Below are positions 53,629 through 63,100 of a DNA stretch of 64,000 bases, piece by piece. The position numbers were made by a program, and so were the translations under genes. Below the pieces are notes generated by a model. That model worked only from the letters and a program-made list of their open reading frames with translations. It did not search any database and was not told where the DNA came from. The stretch comes from DASQDN01 sp963825845. Lineage in GTDB: Bacteria; Acidobacteriota; Terriglobia; Bryobacterales; Bryobacteraceae. The stretch spans positions 1 through 64,000 of the forward strand of contig CAWGVL010000028.1 in the NCBI GenBank assembly GCA_963825845.1, in the 5' to 3' direction. Numbering within the stretch: position 1 is the first letter of the stretch; each line of letters begins with the position of its first letter.

Positions 53629-54746
53629 TGCAGTTCGACTTCGCGACTGCTGGCCGTATTATATTCGGCTGCGGAAGCGCGAAGGCGATTTCGGAGCTAG
53701 CGACGGACCTCGGGACACGAGCGCTGGTTGTGACCGGCCGCCGGTCGTCACTTCCCGACATGCCCGGTCCCCGCTTCATAGTTACAGGTGAGCCCACCGT
53801 TCAGACTGCTCGCGACGGTGTGGATCTGTTCCGCCAGGAACGATGCGATCTCGTGATCGGTATTGGCGGCGGCAGCGTAATCGATGCCGCGAAGGCCATC
53901 GCGGCGCTCGCGACAAACAGCGGTGAGCCCCTCGACTACATCGAGGTTGTGGGTCGAGGCTTGGCGTTTCAGAACGATCCCGCGCCCGTAATCGCCGCCC
54001 CAACCACCGCCGGAACAGGTTCGGAGGTGACGCGAAATGCCGTTCTTGGTGTACCCAGAGCGGGAGTCAAGGCGAGTCTCCGCAGTCCGAAGATGTTACC
54101 GCGAATCGCCGTTGTCGACCCGGAACTGACGTTCGAACTTCCGCCCGCGATCACGGCGAGCACCGGTCTCGACGCCTTGACACAGCTCATCGAGCCGTTC
54201 GTCTCCTCCCGAGCCAATGCCCTAACGGACCTGTATTGCAGGGAAGGTATACGACGGGTGGAGCGGTCACTGCGTCGCGCATATGAAAACGGTACGGATG
54301 TCGAAGCTCGGACCGACATGGCGTACGCGAGCCTGCTCGGTGGGTTGGCTCTGGCGAATGCCGGGCTGGGTATTGTCCACGGTTTTGCTGCGCCGATAGG
54401 CGGCATGTTCCCCGCGCCTCACGGCGCTGTGTGTGCCGCGCTCCTGCCGCATGGAATGAGGACGAACGTGGATGCGCTACGGGAACGTGCGCCGGATCAT
54501 CGGTCTCTGGAGCGCTACTCGGAGATCGCTGCAATCCTCACGGGTTGCGATCGTCCCGAAGATGCGATCACGTGGGTCTCGGCGCTCTGCCAGGAGCTCA
54601 GCATTCCGGCTCTTCGCTCGTACGGCATCAAGGGAACGCATGTCGAGGATCTCGCGGCGAAGGCTGCTGCGGCGAGCAGCATGAAGGCGAATCCGATCGT
54701 ACTCACTTCAAAAGAGTTAATTGCAACGCTCGAAGCAGCATTGTAG
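53628..54746 (+). CDS. Iron-containing alcohol dehydrogenase
   Basis: 372 residues of the group III metal-dependent dehydrogenase family. The nucleotide-binding region has VIGIGGGSVIDAAKAIA, then VIAAPTTAGTGSEVTRNAVL. Metal-binding residues are expected from the Asp in STGLDALTQLIEPFVS and the His residues in GIVHGFAAPIGGMFPAPHGAV. It oxidises an alcohol or reduces an aldehyde or ketone with NAD(P)H in the cytoplasm; members also include maleylacetate reductases. The ATG at 53628 overlaps the preceding stop by one base and is preferred to the GTG one codon earlier. Confidence 0.93.
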   Translation: MQFDFATAGRIIFGCGSAKAISELATDLGTRALVVTGRRSSLPDMPGPRFIVTGEPTVQTARDGVDLFRQERCDLVIGIGGGSVIDAAKAIAALATNSGEPLDYIEVVGRGLAFQNDPAPVIAAPTTAGTGSEVTRNAVLGVPRAGVKASLRSPKMLPRIAVVDPELTFELPPAITASTGLDALTQLIEPFVSSRANALTDLYCREGIRRVERSLRRAYENGTDVEARTDMAYASLLGGLALANAGLGIVHGFAAPIGGMFPAPHGAVCAALLPHGMRTNVDALRERAPDHRSLERYSEIAAILTGCDRPEDAITWVSALCQELSIPALRSYGIKGTHVEDLAAKAAAASSMKANPIVLTSKELIATLEAAL

Positions 54747-55271
54747 ACGCTGGAGAAGAGGTCAGGCCTCCGGTCGACGCCGTTGAGGGGTAGCGCTGAT
54801 GATAGGTTCCTCCGCCCCATGCATAATGGCACCGGCTTGGCAGGAGAACGCCGACATTGCAGCACTCTCGAATCTGGCGCCGATGACGTGTTATGACGGT
54901 GAAGCGCCAGACGGCATTTCCTTGGAAGTCTCCAATCGTCGAAGTGAATGCTGCCATTCGGGATGAGTAGTAATAGGTTCGGCCTCAAGACTGACCGGGG
55001 CAGACGCGACTCTGACCTTTCCGTCACCCCGTCCCGAATACTGGACCATGTCCTGAAGCCGATCGCGATTCGAAGCCGAAGAGGCCCGCAACACCGCTGT
55101 AAGAAGCTGGCATGTGTCCGATTCTTCTCTCCATCTACGTAACAGTAATCCGGTTACAAGCGATCGAATATAGGCGAAGCACACCGCCGCGATTTGGCTG
55201 TGCGTGTATTCCAACTGAACATTGGGTCTGAGTGGAGCTTTCATCATCGCTGAACGGCCTGCAACCGCGCC
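54747..55271. other. Intergenic region without a supported gene
   Basis: About 520 bp. A minus-strand frame of 118 codons (54891-55247) is open and reads plausibly in places (HSQIAAVCFAYIRSLVTGLL), but it has no clear ribosome-binding site and no motif. I see no terminator with a T-run after the dehydrogenase gene. Confidence 0.35.
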
Positions 55272-55295
55272 GTGGTTGCTTTACGCTATTGGCTA

Positions 55296-56933
55296 GTGAT
55301 CCGAACCGCAATCATCATGTTGCTTATGGCTGTAACGGCCTTCGCTCCCATCAAGCGTCCGCATTATATCGATATTGCGCCCAAATCCGATATTGCATAC
55401 CGATCCAATAATGATGTTCGCGGCAGGAAGTATTTCCAGCAACCGATGTGCGGCGGTGTCGGTATACTCGACTACGATGGCGATGGTTTGATGGACGTTT
55501 TCTTTAGCAATGGCGCACAGCTACCGGAGTTGAAAAAGACTAGCGGCTCGTTTTACAACTGCCTTCTCCATAATAAGGGGAACAACAAGTTTGAGGATGT
55601 GACCGAAAAGGCCGGCGTCTCCGGCCAACAACTGGATTTTAGCTACGGTGTTGCCGTAGGCGATTACGACAACGATGGACGGCCGGACATCTTTATCGCC
55701 AACACCGGCAAAAACACGCTTTATCACAACAACGGGAATGGCGCTTTCAGTGATGTATCCGATGCATCGGGCCTTGGATCGAAGCCGCCGGGAACCCTGA
55801 GCGTGCAGTCAGCTTGGTTCGACTACGACAACGACGGTTTGCTCGATCTGGTCTTGTCGAACTACACGATTTGGAGCCCCGACAAGGACCGGCGTTGCCA
55901 GCGTGGCGATGTCGATGTTTACTGCAGTCCCCGGACGTATCCGAGCGTTCCGCAACGCCTCTACCACAATTTGGGCGGCGGCAAGTTCAAAGACGTAACG
56001 GACCAGTCCGGATTTGGAGCAACTGTAGGCAAGGGTATGGGTATCGCGATCATGGACCTCAACGGCGACGGCTGGATGGATGTCTTCATTGCCAATGACA
56101 CCGAACCGAACCTGCTTTTCGTCAATCAGGGAAACGGTATGTTCAAGGAGTCAGGGTTGAAGTACGGAGTTGCCTATAACGAGAGCGGAGCGACGGTTTC
56201 CAGCATGGGAGCCGACGCTAAAGACTATGATAATGACGGCAGCGTTGATATCTTCTATAACAATCTGATGGGCCAGATCTGGGCTCTGTTCCACAACAAC
56301 GGAGGGAAGTACTTCCGTTATGTATCTCCGCCGTCCAAAGTGGCGCAACTGAGCGCGCCTTATTCCGGCTGGAGCGCCGGATTTATTGATTACAACAACG
56401 ACGGTTGGAAAGACATCTTTAGCGCCAACGGCGACGTCGACAATCTCGTTCCAAATGCTCCCCAGCATGACACCCTATTCGAAAACCGGGACGGTAAAGA
56501 GTTTCTCGACGTAACGCGGGATATGGGCGCTGACTTCGTACGGGTCGGCTTTCAAAGAGGTTCAGCGTTTGCCGATCTGAACAATGACGGGTTCATGGAT
56601 ATAGTCGTCACGTCGCTCAATGAAAAACCTCGAATTCTTCTAAACTCCGCCGACAATGGCGCTCATTGGCTGCTCATTCAACCCACCGGCAATCGTTCGA
56701 ACCGCGATGCGATCGGCGCGAGATTCAAATTGACCCTGCCTTCCGGGCGCACCTTGCATAACCATGTGACAGCTAGCATCGGTTTCATGTCTTCCAGCGA
56801 TCGTCGTGTGCACTTCGGCCTGGGCGCCGAGAGGGTGGTGGCGTCACTTGAAGTGACGTGGCCAAGCGGCGTGATTCAGCGATTCAAGGATGTACCCGCC
56901 GACCAGATATTGAAGATCGAAGAGTCGCAGTGA
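55296..56933 (+). CDS. CRTAC1 family protein (FG-GAP/VCBS repeats with ASPIC/UnbV domain)
   Basis: About 545 residues. The start is uncertain among GTG 55272, GTG 55296 and ATG 55317; 55296 gives a compact signal peptide (IRTAIIMLLMAVTAF). The body contains repeated calcium-binding loops: DYDGDGLMD, DYDNDGRPD, DYDNDGLLD, DLNGDGWMD, DYDNDGSVD, DYNNDGWKD and DLNNDGFMD, each starting a beta-propeller blade. The C-terminal ASPIC/UnbV domain reads RDAIGARFKLTLPSGRTLHN and VHFGLGAERVVASLEVTWPS. It is exported and probably acts in cell-surface carbohydrate or protein binding. It precedes the Oar receptor, TPR and kinase-like genes in the same direction. Confidence 0.9.
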   Translation: MIRTAIIMLLMAVTAFAPIKRPHYIDIAPKSDIAYRSNNDVRGRKYFQQPMCGGVGILDYDGDGLMDVFFSNGAQLPELKKTSGSFYNCLLHNKGNNKFEDVTEKAGVSGQQLDFSYGVAVGDYDNDGRPDIFIANTGKNTLYHNNGNGAFSDVSDASGLGSKPPGTLSVQSAWFDYDNDGLLDLVLSNYTIWSPDKDRRCQRGDVDVYCSPRTYPSVPQRLYHNLGGGKFKDVTDQSGFGATVGKGMGIAIMDLNGDGWMDVFIANDTEPNLLFVNQGNGMFKESGLKYGVAYNESGATVSSMGADAKDYDNDGSVDIFYNNLMGQIWALFHNNGGKYFRYVSPPSKVAQLSAPYSGWSAGFIDYNNDGWKDIFSANGDVDNLVPNAPQHDTLFENRDGKEFLDVTRDMGADFVRVGFQRGSAFADLNNDGFMDIVVTSLNEKPRILLNSADNGAHWLLIQPTGNRSNRDAIGARFKLTLPSGRTLHNHVTASIGFMSSSDRRVHFGLGAERVVASLEVTWPSGVIQRFKDVPADQILKIEESQ

Positions 56934-56984
56934 CGAACGCGACAGATATTACAATTCAACCTCTTTCTTATCTGACTTCTGGTA

Positions 56985-56990
56985 TATAAT
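56985..56990 (+). promoter_or_regulatory. Possible -10 element for the second receptor gene
   Basis: TATAAT, preceded by TGGTA, lies about 85 bp before the receptor start. No good -35 hexamer is at the right distance (TCTTTC at best), so this is a weak call. It would give a leader of about 80 bases. Confidence 0.35.
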
Positions 56991-57075
56991 CACGACGCTC
57001 GCAGGTGAGGTCTGGGTTAACCTTCCGAATTGATTGAGTTCGGAGTAAGGTGAGCCCGGCGATTGGAGGTTAACA

Positions 57076-60000
57076 GTGAGTCCAAAAGTCAGGCACACAT
57101 TTCTCCGTCTCGTGGCAGCGTTAATCGCTGTAAGTTCGCTGGCGCAAGAATTTCGCGGTCGTATTCAGGGAACCGTCACGGATACAAGCCAGGCTGCCAT
57201 TAGCGGGGCCGCAGTCACTATCGTCAACACGCGCACGGGTGTAGCAACGAAACGCCAGACGAATGAGACTGGCCACTATCTTTTCGATCTGGTAGAACCG
57301 GGGGCGTATAGCGTCTCTGTTGAATTCTCGGGATTCAGTAAGTTCGTCAAAGAGAACGTTATGTTGCAGCAGCGCGGCGACGTCACAGTCGACGCGGCTC
57401 TAAGACCAGGCGACATCAAGGATACGGTGACGGTCAGTGCGGAAGCGAACATCGTCCAGTTCAATACCGGAAAACTCGAGACCACGGTGGACAGCAAGCT
57501 CACAAATTCGGTTCCTCAGCTCTATCGCACACCGTTCCTGCTGGCGCAGCTTGATCCGGCCGTCGAAAAAGACCAAGGCCAAAGTGAGTACATGCCGTAT
57601 CACAGTTGGGGGCCGAATGCCCAGAGGATCGGCGGAGGCCAGAATTTCACAGCTGATCTGCAGGTCGATGGCGCTCCGGTAGGCATCGGATATAAGACTT
57701 CTTATGTCCCCTCTCCGGATATGGTTCAAGAGGTCAACGTCCAGCAGAACGCGGTGGATGCGGAGTACGGCCACAGCGCGGGTTCCGCCATCAATCTCAC
57801 ATTGAAGTCCGGGACGAACCAGTGGCATGGCACGGCGTTCTACCAGGGGCAGTATCCCTGGGCCAACGCAGTTGGCAATCGCGTATACCAGACCGTAAAT
57901 CTAGGTCGCAACCACATGTATGGCGGCACGGTAGGACATCCGATCATCAGGAATAAGCTATTCAACTTTGTCGCGTATGAAGGCTGGAAGCAGACAGATC
58001 CATCGATCTTGCTACAAACCCTGCCCACGGACTTGGAGCGGATGGGAGATTTCTCGCAGTCGTTGAACACGTCTGGCGGCCTCCGGACGATCTACGATCC
58101 ATGGAGCACAGTCACCTCGGCCGATGGCAAAACCATCTCGCGCACACCGTTCCCGAACAATATCATCCCTTCTGGGCGCCTCGACCCGGTCGCGGTAGGC
58201 TACGCGCAGCAGCTCTGGAAACCCAACGGACCGGGTATCGGTCCTTATCACGTAAACAACTACAGCGTGTCCCTGCCGATCCAATTTCCATATAAGAACT
58301 TCTCCGACCGCGCTGACTATAACATCACCGATAAGCTTCGCGTATCGGGCCGCTTCAGCATGTTCAAGACGCCGGTGACAAGTTCTAATCCGACCGGATC
58401 CGATTATTTCGTGTCCGACCGCGGCAGCAACCGCGATGCGAAGTCCATCACCGGTGACGTCACATACACGCTTAGCCCGAGCACCGTCCTCAACGTTCGC
58501 GGGGACTATCACAGCTTCGTCGATCAGTCGAACTATGCTACCCAATTTTCCGTCGATGGCTGGAGCAAGATCTTTCCGAATAATGACTTTTATAAGGTCG
58601 CGTTTCAGGATCCGAATGTGCCAGTTCAGCTCCCACGCATGTCGATCACAGGCGCAGACGGCAGCACGCGGAACTTCGACATGGGGCCGGGTGGCGGTTA
58701 TTGGAACCAGAAACCCACCGGTAACAGCTTCAACGTGAAGATCGCGCAGCAGAGAGGCAGCCACTACCTGAAGGGCGGCCTCGAGACTCGCGGCACCCGA
58801 TCGCCTCAAGGCCTGATGTTAAGTAACCCGGGGTTCGGGTTTGACGCGCGGCCGACGAGTGCCACCTATGTGAACCCGGACACGCGGCAATCGGGCGATG
58901 CCTTTGCTACCTTTCTTCTCGGCGCCGTTGTCCCCACGGATGGTAGCCCGAGCGATTGGAACTCGAGCTCAACATCGATACCCGCCATTAATTTCCTGAC
59001 GCCGACGGCTCGCTTTTACGGAGGGTACGTTAACGATGATTGGAAAATTACGCGCGACCTTACTTTGAACCTGGGACTGCGCTACGAATATGAGCGCGCC
59101 TGGAACGAGGAACAAGACCGCTCAGTCCGCGAGCTCGACCTCACATCGCCCATTCCGGAGTTTCAGGGCGCCAATGCGCCGCAGATTCCCGCCGTTGTTC
59201 GGCAGTTCTACAGCGGCCCGACAATCTTCAATGGAGCGTTCCAGTTTACCGACAGCGAACATCGCGGTCAGTGGGATGCGGGCGCGGGGAGGTGGTCGCC
59301 TCGCATCGGAGCGGCGTACCGCGTCAATGACAAGACTTCAATTCGCGCTGCGTATGGCCGTTACTACACACCGTGGATCGCGGGCACAACCGACTTCAAC
59401 AATCTGACGACTCCCGGCTTCACGAACTACACTGGTGCGCCTCCTGTAGTGCAAGGTGTGCCACAGATGCATCTTTCTAACCCATTTCCTTCGACCTACC
59501 CTGTGCAACCGGCGTATCAGAAATCACTCGGCCGGTACACGCAGCTTGGAGATACCACGGGTTTTTATCAAGTGGACCGGCCTCGGCCGAATAGCGACCG
59601 TTTTAACTTCTCTGTGCAGCGGCAACTCCCGACGGGCATGGTGCTGGACGTTACCTATTACCTCAATCTGAGCAGCTTCGTCTTCGACACGACGCGGAAC
59701 CTCAACCTGGTTGATCCCAACATCGCTTATACGCATAAAGATGCGGTCAATCAACAGGTCCCGAATCCGTTTTACAACATCCTTCCCGTGGAGAAGTTTC
59801 CCGGACCTCTTCGTTATCAGCAGACGGTCAGCATCCTCTCTCTGATGAAGCCGTACCCTCAATATGGCGACCTCAACGTCATCGATGGTCAGCCCGGCGG
59901 CAACATGAAGTATCAATCGCTGCAGATACGATTGCAGAAGAACTTCACGTACGGTTATTCATTTCTGTTCGGATATAACTACCATTACGAGCGGGACGAG

Positions 60001-60549
60001 CGATTCTTCAACGACATTGCTACGTTCAATCAGCAATATACGTGGATCGACGCCCCTTCTGCCAGACACCGGCTTACTTTCGCGGGATCCTGGGAAGTGC
60101 CCTTCGGCAAAGGCAGGCGATTCCTATCCGGAGCGCCTCGCCTCATTGATGCATTGGTCGGCGGCTGGAATCTAAGTCCCATCATCACCTGGCGCTCGGG
60201 GCGATTCCTGCAATTCGGGGGGGCGGTGGTGAACGGAGATCCGCATATCGATAATCCGACTCCCGAACGCTGGTTCAATACGGCAGCGTTTTCGCGACTG
60301 CCCGATTACACGCCACGTTCGAACCCATGGCAATATCCCGGCATGACAGGACCTGGATACCTGAACATAGATGCATCGTTGGTCAAATCTTTCGCTGTAA
60401 CGGAGCGGGTCAGGTTCGCATTACGTATGGATTCCTTCAACGTGCTCAATAACATGACGTGGAACGACCCAAACACAAACGTCAACTCCAGCACGTTTGG
60501 TTCATCAACAGACGTACTCAGAATACTTACGGCCGGCGAATACAGCTAG
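57076..60549 (+). CDS. Oar-type TonB-dependent receptor with carboxypeptidase-regulatory domain
   Basis: Intact, 1157 residues. Signal peptide (FLRLVAALIAVSSLAQ), then a carboxypeptidase-regulatory-like domain (RGRIQGTVTDTSQAAISGAA, to about residue 105), a plug-like region (LQVDGAPVGIG, EVNVQQNAVDAEYGHSAGSA, INLTLKSGTNQWHG) and a long outer-membrane barrel with aromatic girdles. The GTG start at 57076 has GGAGGTTAAC just before it. Oar-like proteins are outer-membrane receptors or export channels; the ligand is unknown. It lies 142 bp after the CRTAC1 gene and 48 bp before the TPR gene. Confidence 0.93.
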   Translation: MSPKVRHTFLRLVAALIAVSSLAQEFRGRIQGTVTDTSQAAISGAAVTIVNTRTGVATKRQTNETGHYLFDLVEPGAYSVSVEFSGFSKFVKENVMLQQRGDVTVDAALRPGDIKDTVTVSAEANIVQFNTGKLETTVDSKLTNSVPQLYRTPFLLAQLDPAVEKDQGQSEYMPYHSWGPNAQRIGGGQNFTADLQVDGAPVGIGYKTSYVPSPDMVQEVNVQQNAVDAEYGHSAGSAINLTLKSGTNQWHGTAFYQGQYPWANAVGNRVYQTVNLGRNHMYGGTVGHPIIRNKLFNFVAYEGWKQTDPSILLQTLPTDLERMGDFSQSLNTSGGLRTIYDPWSTVTSADGKTISRTPFPNNIIPSGRLDPVAVGYAQQLWKPNGPGIGPYHVNNYSVSLPIQFPYKNFSDRADYNITDKLRVSGRFSMFKTPVTSSNPTGSDYFVSDRGSNRDAKSITGDVTYTLSPSTVLNVRGDYHSFVDQSNYATQFSVDGWSKIFPNNDFYKVAFQDPNVPVQLPRMSITGADGSTRNFDMGPGGGYWNQKPTGNSFNVKIAQQRGSHYLKGGLETRGTRSPQGLMLSNPGFGFDARPTSATYVNPDTRQSGDAFATFLLGAVVPTDGSPSDWNSSSTSIPAINFLTPTARFYGGYVNDDWKITRDLTLNLGLRYEYERAWNEEQDRSVRELDLTSPIPEFQGANAPQIPAVVRQFYSGPTIFNGAFQFTDSEHRGQWDAGAGRWSPRIGAAYRVNDKTSIRAAYGRYYTPWIAGTTDFNNLTTPGFTNYTGAPPVVQGVPQMHLSNPFPSTYPVQPAYQKSLGRYTQLGDTTGFYQVDRPRPNSDRFNFSVQRQLPTGMVLDVTYYLNLSSFVFDTTRNLNLVDPNIAYTHKDAVNQQVPNPFYNILPVEKFPGPLRYQQTVSILSLMKPYPQYGDLNVIDGQPGGNMKYQSLQIRLQKNFTYGYSFLFGYNYHYERDERFFNDIATFNQQYTWIDAPSARHRLTFAGSWEVPFGKGRRFLSGAPRLIDALVGGWNLSPIITWRSGRFLQFGGAVVNGDPHIDNPTPERWFNTAAFSRLPDYTPRSNPWQYPGMTGPGYLNIDASLVKSFAVTERVRFALRMDSFNVLNNMTWNDPNTNVNSSTFGSSTDVLRILTAGEYS

Positions 60550-60597
60550 GTTTGAGGGTAGAATTTTAGTCCGCGGACTGCTTGTTATCGTGAAGCT

Positions 60598-62891
60598 ATG
60601 CCTCTAGGGGTTCTGCGGTTAGCAGCCATGGCTTTCGCGTGGCTGGCCTATGCTCAGGACGCAGAACTCCGCAAAGCAGCGGAATTGGACGCGGCAAATA
60701 GATGCGACGATGCGGAGCTTTTGTATAGGCAGGCAATCGCAAAAGCACCGTCGTCCGTGCCTGTGCTGAATAATGTCGGCAACCATTACTTGATTTGCCG
60801 TAATCCTGACCAGGCAGAGGCATATTTCAAGCGGCTACTGAAGATCAACCCATTGCACACGAATGCGAATCTGCAGCTAGCCCGGCTCGCGACGCAGAGG
60901 AAACAAGGCGCAATCGCACTCAGCTATCTGTCAAGCGTAGTAGATGAGCGTCCTGCAGTCCGTCTCCTGCGCGCCGAAGCGTCTCATCATGCAGGCCGCC
61001 ACGAGGATGCGCTGCGGATCGTCAGAGAGGTTGAGCGGGAGGCGGGGTCCGACCTCCGCGTCCTGTTCGCTCTTGGCGTCACCTGTGCCCGAATTGTCTC
61101 TATAGTGAGGCCGAGGCAGCGTTCAACCGCGTTTTGGCCGAACGGCCGGACGACTTCAACGTTCTCCTCAACCTTGGCCGGGCCGCGGCAAGGGCAAAGC
61201 ATTTCGATCGGGCACTTCGCGCGCTCGAGGTTGCCGTGAAGATGCAGCCGGAGAATGCGGACGCGCTACTCGAGTTGGGGCTCGTGCATGCGGCCCTTCA
61301 GGATTATGGCCGGTCCGTCTACGTTCTGGCGCAAGCAAGGCAACACGCGTCCAAGCGGTCGGACGTGCTGCTCGCGCTTGCGCGCGCGGCGGAGGACGCG
61401 GGGTTCTACGGCGATTCAATCGTGGCGTACGATGAGTACCTGCAGTTATCGCCGAACGACGATAGCGCTCGGCGCGATCGTGCTCGCGTGCTCGGGCAGA
61501 CCGGCGGACGGCTGACGGAAGGTATCCGCGAATTGACTGTGTACGTGCAGAGGCATCCAAACGACAGCATCGGTCACTACTACCTCGGCCAGTTAACATG
61601 GATGGCGAATCAGCCGCAAGAGGCCCTCGAGCAGTTATCGACCGCTTTACGGTTGGATGTGGACCTCCGCCGGCATACTATCCCGCGGCTGGCTGCTGAA
61701 TCGCCTCGGGCGCACGTCGGATGCCCTCGGCGATTTCAAGGCTGCCGCCCGGCTACAACCGGAAAACGAGCGGGTACTCGACCAGCTCGGCCTCACGTAC
61801 CTGTCTCTCGATCAGCCGGCAGAAGCTGAGAAGGTCCTTCGCCGGGCTTTGCACGTCGCGCCTCGGGATCCGGAAGGTTGTCCATCTTGGTCGTTCCCTG
61901 GTCGCGCTGAACCGCGACGACGAGGCGCAGCCTTTTTTGAATGAGTTCCAGAAGCTGCGCTCGTACAACACACGATCGCCTCGGAAGGAAGCCGGGATGT
62001 TCGAGTTGGCTACCATGTCGTCTGCGCAGCGGACACAACTTCAGATCAAACGTCTGCGTGAAGACGCTCGCACACATCCGAGCGATCCCGAACTGTCGTT
62101 GCACTTCGCCGGCTTGCTTCTGGCAGATGGCCAAACGGACGAAGCCATCTCCATATATGGCGAACTGCTGACTAGAAATGCCGATTCAAGCATATGGGAA
62201 CGCGCGGGCAAGACATTGCGCGTGCGGGCACTATCAGCTCGCACGGGACTTCTTGAAGCGCGCCGCTGCCGAACTTCCCAAAACGCGTCTCGACTTGGCG
62301 ATCGCGGTGTATTTTGCTGACGGTGCTGAGCAGGCATTGCAGGTCATGGAGGAGGTGTCTGAGAAAGACCGGGATGGGGATTACCTGTTGATGAAAGCTC
62401 GCATGCTTGATGCTGCAGGCCGACGCGAAGCAGCCGAGACCATCCTACGGGAAGGTATGCGACGCGCCTCCATACGAGCCGACGTCGCACAGCAAACCGC
62501 ATTATTGCTGATCGGTTGGAACCGAATTGAGGAAGCACTTCAAATACTCGGAGGAGCCTTAAAAGCTGACCCGGACAATCCCGACCTCATGTTGAGTCAA
62601 GCGATCATCCTGGCGCTCATGGAGCGAACGCAAGACGCGGAGCACACGCTCATACAGATCGAATCTCGATGGCCGGAATGGGACCATGCGTATGCTGCCC
62701 ATGGGTTACTTCTTGAGTCCACCGGACGCACTTCTGAAGCGCGCCGGAAACTGCAGATGGCGATCGTCCTGGGGTCAAAAGAAGTTGTCACGAAATGCGC
62801 GCTCGCACGCTTGGGCCGGGAGTCAGGCCGCGATGCGCGATGCGCGTGTGTCACGGGTCTGCGAGATCTCGTGGTTCCCGCATGCCGATGA
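60598..62891 (+). pseudogene. Tetratricopeptide-repeat protein, several frameshifts
   Basis: After repair this is a protein of about 760 residues, probably exported (LAAMAFAWLAYAQD), built of TPR units. Clear repeats are NNVGNHYLICRNPDQAEAYF, LLNLGRAAARAKHFDRALRA, LLELGLVHAALQDYGRSVYV, LDQLGLTYLSLDQPAEAEKV and LMLSQAIILALMERTQDAEH. Frame changes occur near 61085, 61660, 61875 and 62215, each consistent with one or two lost or gained bases. The C-terminus has Cys residues (CACVTGLRDLVVPAC). It would be a protein-interaction scaffold in the periplasm. Placed between the receptor and the kinase-like gene, all in the same direction. Confidence 0.78.
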
Positions 62892-63100
62892 TGCCGTTTT
62901 GTACTCCTTGCCGTTGCTGGTTGCATAATTAACGCCGACTGAAGCGAATCGGATTCACGCGAGTATCTCGGCACACTGCCGTTCTGGCTCCATAGCGAGC
63001 AACGCTGCCGCTTGGCCGTTTCAAGCACTTCGGGTTCCTGACGGATTTTAAGGGAGACGAATATTGCCAATCAGCGGCGCGCGGAGGGTAGATTTGTCGA

